A stretch of DNA of 6,587 nucleotides from Oscillospiraceae bacterium. Its GTDB lineage: Bacteria; Bacillota; Clostridia; Oscillospirales; Oscillospiraceae. The position numbers were made by a program, and so were the translations under genes. The notes beneath the pieces were generated by a model. The model saw nothing but the letters and a program-made list of their open reading frames with translations. It made no database searches and was not told the origin of the DNA. Of the stretch, positions 4,492-6,587 are shown one piece after another (positions within the stretch are counted from its first letter, which is position 1; every line of letters begins with the position of its first letter). Location of the stretch: assembly GCA_012513005.1 (NCBI GenBank), contig JAAZCZ010000073.1, positions 1-6,587 on the forward strand, given 5' to 3'.

Positions 4492-4848
4492 CTACTTAGA
4501 ATTATTTATATAGCACCAGGCGGCAATTTCACGAATCAGCTCAAGCGGCAGGGGCTTATTATGCGGAAGCTGTATTGCGCCCTTGCTTGTTTTATAGTCA
4601 TTGAGCTTGTCTGCAAAATGAACTATTGCCTCACTTCCGGGATATATTCCGATGTGATTTTTGTGTGACGCAAAGTGAATCAGGTTATGATTTTTCCAAA
4701 ATGTGGGCATCTGCCAAGAAATTTTTTCGCTTGCATCCGGAAGAGTTTCTGAAATAGCCCTGTAAACCTCGTTTAGCCTCGGTCTTAAATCCTCATCCTG
4801 CATATTTATATATTCAGTAATAGTCTTGGGCACAGCTAAATCCTGCAT
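4492..4848 (-). CDS. DUF1801 protein, possible frataxin-like iron chaperone (YdhG superfamily)
   Basis: The 118-aa soluble protein has DUF1801 hallmarks: an N-terminal TITEYINMQDEDLRPRLNEVYRAISETLPDASEKISWQMPTF block with the conserved I-x-W-x-x-P-x-F motif (around 43-50), then NLIHFASHKNHIGIYPGSEAIVHF and the end KGAIQLPHNKPLPLELIREI. B. subtilis YdhG (Fra), a member of this superfamily, has been described as a frataxin-like iron chaperone. Direct evidence for iron binding is not visible here and many DUF1801 proteins are uncharacterised. GAGGTG 5 bases upstream supports the ATG. It follows the membrane protein gene by 13 bases and is probably its operon partner. Its proximity to feo makes the iron link attractive, but no GTTAG-type site was seen before this operon. 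Confidence 0.75.
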   Translation of the reverse strand: MQDLAVPKTITEYINMQDEDLRPRLNEVYRAISETLPDASEKISWQMPTFWKNHNLIHFASHKNHIGIYPGSEAIVHFADKLNDYKTSKGAIQLPHNKPLPLELIREIAAWCYINNSK

Positions 4849-4861
4849 AAGTACACCTCAA

Positions 4862-5590
4862 TTACCTTGGAAATTTTTCCGTTTTCTCACGAAGCTTGCG
4901 AATGTTTATTTTCTGTGCCATTATTTTAAGACCTGTCTTTTCTGCCAAAAATTGCAGAAAAGCCTCATTCTCCTTGTAATAAAGCGGAAAGTATTTTTTC
5001 GCGGGGGGCTCATCAATTAGCTGATTCCAAACCCCGGCAGAGTACACAGTTTCGTCATTCGAAATTGAGTCTGATTCAAAAGCCTTTACAGTTCTTTTAG
5101 CTTCAATAAACAAAACAAGCAAATCAGAAGAGCTGTCATGAAAAACAGTAAGCCCGACAATATCCTTATAGCTGATACTAACAGATGCTTTTGCGTAAGA
5201 TGCGCTTACCATCAGAAGATATCGGTTTCTGATTCCTTCATCCGACAGGTAAGTAGTGTCACGCCTTTTATACATAAATGTGGAATCAGTGTGAAACCAG
5301 CGGATAAAATATATAACGGTGCAGATAGAAAATGCTGTCAGCAAAGCCACAAAAAGCGTGGCAAAAGCAAGCGGGAACTTCGTATCTCCCGATGTGTACC
5401 ACCAATAGAGACTGCCGACAATGGTGCCGAGCATAAGCACAAAGTAAAAAGTATTAAAGGGAAATCGATACTTCCAAAAAAACCGCCTTCGCATAAAGCG
5501 GTCGATTTTGAGCCGATATTGATTATCCTTGCTCATAACTATTCCATAAGAAATGGCGTCTAGATTTTGGTAAGTCTCCTTAGTCATCAT
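4862..5590 (-). CDS. Two-TM membrane protein of unknown function (YcxB-like layout)
   Basis: I do not recognise this 242-aa protein with certainty. A polar N-terminal segment with a basic cluster (RFMRRRFFWKYR, 31-42) is followed by two hydrophobic helices (about 44-65 and 72-97). The remaining 145 residues are predicted cytoplasmic: YKRRDTTYLSDEGIRNRY, ISYKDIVGLTVFHDSSSDLLVLFI, then a basic C-terminus INIRKLREKTEKFPR. Two helices followed by a beta-rich domain with an 'SYKDI' strand recall YcxB-like/PH-like proteins of Firmicutes, but the match is loose. AGGAG 9 bases upstream supports the first of two adjacent ATGs. It lies 34 bases after the exonuclease gene and 13 bases before the DUF1801 gene, all in the same direction. 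Confidence 0.7.
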   Translation of the reverse strand: MMTKETYQNLDAISYGIVMSKDNQYRLKIDRFMRRRFFWKYRFPFNTFYFVLMLGTIVGSLYWWYTSGDTKFPLAFATLFVALLTAFSICTVIYFIRWFHTDSTFMYKRRDTTYLSDEGIRNRYLLMVSASYAKASVSISYKDIVGLTVFHDSSSDLLVLFIEAKRTVKAFESDSISNDETVYSAGVWNQLIDEPPAKKYFPLYYKENEAFLQFLAEKTGLKIMAQKINIRKLREKTEKFPR

Positions 5591-5624
5591 AGCCTGATTC
5601 TCCTAATATACTAATAGATTATTA

Positions 5625-6176
5625 TCAGCAAAGGCGGTATTTTCCGATATCATGGCCCAAAATTTTCAAAATCCTAAGCTCATCGACTGCATCAGTAAGT
5701 GCGTTGTGAAGCTCATAGTATTCAAAATCAGAGCTTATCATTCTGTAAATACTCTCAACTCCATAGCCTCGCTTTAGTCTGCCCGTTGAGTAGCAGTCGG
5801 CGCAGTCGGGAATATGGGGGTTATGCTGTCTGTATGCAGCCAAAGCCATAATATCACGCCAAATAAACCTGCCAAGCTCAGGCAGATGACCCTTATCAAA
5901 ACCGGCGTTATAAGCCAAAATAGTCGAAATACCGTAGCTGTCTAAAAATCGGATAAGGTCAGACACAGCATTTTTTCTCCCTGTTTCAAGATAGGGAGTA
6001 ATGCCGTCTATATAAAGAGCATCAGAGTACATGCCGCCGTGATCCTTAAAAGGTGTCAGCACATAGTAGCGCATGTCAGCGGCTAAAAAGCTGCACGTCT
6101 CGGCGATAACGACTCCGATTGACATTAACTCATTATTCCAAGTAGTCTCAGTGTCAATAACTGCAAAATAGCTCAC
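5625..6176 (-). CDS. DEDDh-family 3'-5' exonuclease (DnaQ/Pol III epsilon-like)
   Basis: With the GTG start at 6176 the protein is 183 aa. The catalytic set of the DEDDh family is complete: Exo I FAVIDTETT (D8, E10), Exo II LAYNAGFDKGHL (D94) and Exo III HNALTDAVDE (H157, D162). No other domain is present, so it is a stand-alone exonuclease, likely acting on single-stranded DNA or RNA ends with two metal ions. The exact substrate cannot be read from sequence. A longer reading from TTG at 6221 adds 15 residues (LLLLGINSSRKERL) that precede the first beta strand and has a poor ribosome binding site, while GGAAAGAGAG lies just before the GTG, so the shorter start is preferred. It is the first gene of a probable three-gene minus-strand operon and is divergent from the CooC-like gene. 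Confidence 0.88.
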   Translation of the reverse strand: MSYFAVIDTETTWNNELMSIGVVIAETCSFLAADMRYYVLTPFKDHGGMYSDALYIDGITPYLETGRKNAVSDLIRFLDSYGISTILAYNAGFDKGHLPELGRFIWRDIMALAAYRQHNPHIPDCADCYSTGRLKRGYGVESIYRMISSDFEYYELHNALTDAVDELRILKILGHDIGKYRLC

Positions 6177-6233
6177 TAATCTCTCTTTCCGGGAAGAATT
6201 AATCCCAAGTAATAATAGCAATTACCAGTACCG

Positions 6234-6242
6234 ATGATACCA
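6234..6242 (-). promoter_or_regulatory. Candidate extended -10 promoter for the exonuclease operon
   Basis: The minus strand reads TGG-TATCAT, a TGn element with a -10 matching 5 of 6. The -35 at 17 bases (TGTATT) is weak. The predicted start near 6227 gives a leader of about 50 bases to the GTG at 6176. A second possibility is TATTAT farther upstream (about 6258-6263). Confidence 0.4.
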
Positions 6243-6307
6243 CAAGCTAAGTAAATAATACAGCGTAATAACCAAAAACAAATATACTAATATGGCATTT
6301 AGATGTA

Positions 6308-6336
6308 TTGAAAAATCCAATATTCTGTGATTTAAT
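6308..6336 (+). promoter_or_regulatory. Promoter of the CooC-like ATPase gene
   Basis: TTGAAA (6308-6313) is followed after 17 bases by TTTAAT (6331-6336, 5 of 6), with a TGn extension at 6328-6330. The predicted start near 6343 leaves a leader of about 65 bases, which contains a 9-bp inverted repeat. Confidence 0.65.
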
Positions 6337-6352
6337 CGGATGTATGAGGGAA

Positions 6353-6386
6353 GATAATTTATGCTCTTAATAATGCTTAAATTATC
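6353..6386. repeat. 9-bp perfect inverted repeat in the CooC-like gene leader
   Basis: GATAATTTA (6353-6361) and TAAATTATC (6378-6386) are exact reverse complements separated by 16 bases. It starts about 10 bases into the predicted transcript and ends 22 bases before the proposed TTG. It could be a repressor site or a weak AU-rich RNA stem. There is no evidence for a specific factor. Confidence 0.5.
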
Positions 6387-6408
6387 AAATTGAAAAGTGG
6401 TGAAAACC

Positions 6409-6587
6409 TTGAAGATTGCAGTTTCCGGCAAGGGTGGTGTCGGGAAGTCAACTGTGTCGGGCACTCTTGCCATTATGCTGGCAGAGCTCGGGCGCAGTGT
6501 CTTGGCTGTGGATGCCGATGCAGATGCAAACTTGGCAGACAGCCTCGGAATTCCGGCGCGTGAGAAAAATAAAATTATGCCGATAGC
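6409..6587 (+). CDS. CooC/MinD-type P-loop ATPase, N-terminal part (runs off right end)
   Basis: About 60 residues are visible. MKIAVSGKGGVGKST carries the deviant Walker A motif of the SIMIBI class (G-K-G-G-V-G-K-S with the signature Lys at 8), and LAVDADADANLADSLGIP matches the A'/switch region of CooC-like proteins, where MinD/ParA proteins usually differ. CooC proteins are ATPases that help insert nickel into carbon monoxide dehydrogenase, and AcsF does the same for acetyl-CoA synthase; others of this branch have unassigned metallocentre roles. The C-terminal Cys-x-Cys metal motif lies outside the window, so the assignment is to the family only. A TGA at 6391-6393 closes the frame upstream, so the start must be GTG 6397, GTG 6400 or TTG 6409. 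TTG is favoured because the family starts with MKIA and GTGGTG just upstream can act as ribosome binding site. Confidence 0.85.
   Translation, partial: MKIAVSGKGGVGKSTVSGTLAIMLAELGRSVLAVDADADANLADSLGIPAREKNKIMPI

Noticed and set aside
5138..5563. Plus-strand ORF of 141 codons with several cysteines
   Set aside because: It is antisense to the two-TM membrane protein gene, which has a ribosome binding site, clear helices and tight operon spacing.
6177..6221. Longer exonuclease start at TTG 6221
   Set aside because: It has a poor ribosome binding site, would leave almost no leader from the candidate promoter, and adds residues not needed for the nuclease fold.
6222..6473. Minus-strand ORF of 83 codons with a hydrophobic C-terminus
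   Set aside because: Its first part (VDFPTPPLPETA) is the antisense reading of the P-loop of the CooC-like gene, a familiar artefact, and the rest spans an AT-rich intergenic region with two promoters.

Overview
The window looks like chromosomal DNA from a low-to-moderate GC Firmicute, most likely an anaerobic member of the Clostridia. The signs are strong AGGAGG-type ribosome binding sites, consensus-like sigma-A promoters, a feoA-feoA-feoB arrangement with a FeoB-associated Cys-rich protein, a short two-domain DtxR/MntR-type regulator, and a CooC-type ATPase. The species cannot be named from the sequence alone. I see no mobile elements, CRISPR arrays, tRNA or rRNA genes.

Left part (1-3556), ferrous iron uptake and its regulator. 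An operon on the minus strand reads FeoA-type protein, FeoA, FeoB, then the first codons of a FeoB-associated Cys-rich membrane protein that runs off the window. A DtxR/MntR-family repressor is transcribed divergently on the plus strand. The intergenic region holds two perfect GTTAG-N6-CTAAC palindromes over the feo promoter, a one-mismatch copy over the regulator's own promoter, and an unrelated 15-bp palindrome between the two promoters.

Middle (3592-4419), oxidative defence. A Prx6-type peroxiredoxin on the minus strand faces the regulator and shares a bidirectional terminator with it. It has a near-consensus promoter with another one-mismatch GTTAG-N6-CTAAC site just after the predicted transcription start. 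A fifth such site lies between feoA and feoB. The main inference is that one DtxR-like repressor controls iron import, itself and a peroxide-removing enzyme.

Right part (4492-6587). A minus-strand gene set encodes a DEDDh 3'-5' exonuclease, a two-TM membrane protein of unknown function and a DUF1801 protein (the superfamily of the B. subtilis frataxin-like iron chaperone YdhG). Divergent from it is the start of a CooC/MinD-like P-loop ATPase gene, which runs off the right end. Its promoter region has a 9-bp perfect inverted repeat.

No wholly new system is evident. The most interesting signal is the cis-regulatory architecture: the same 16-bp operator geometry recurs at five places, with four of them near predicted transcription starts.
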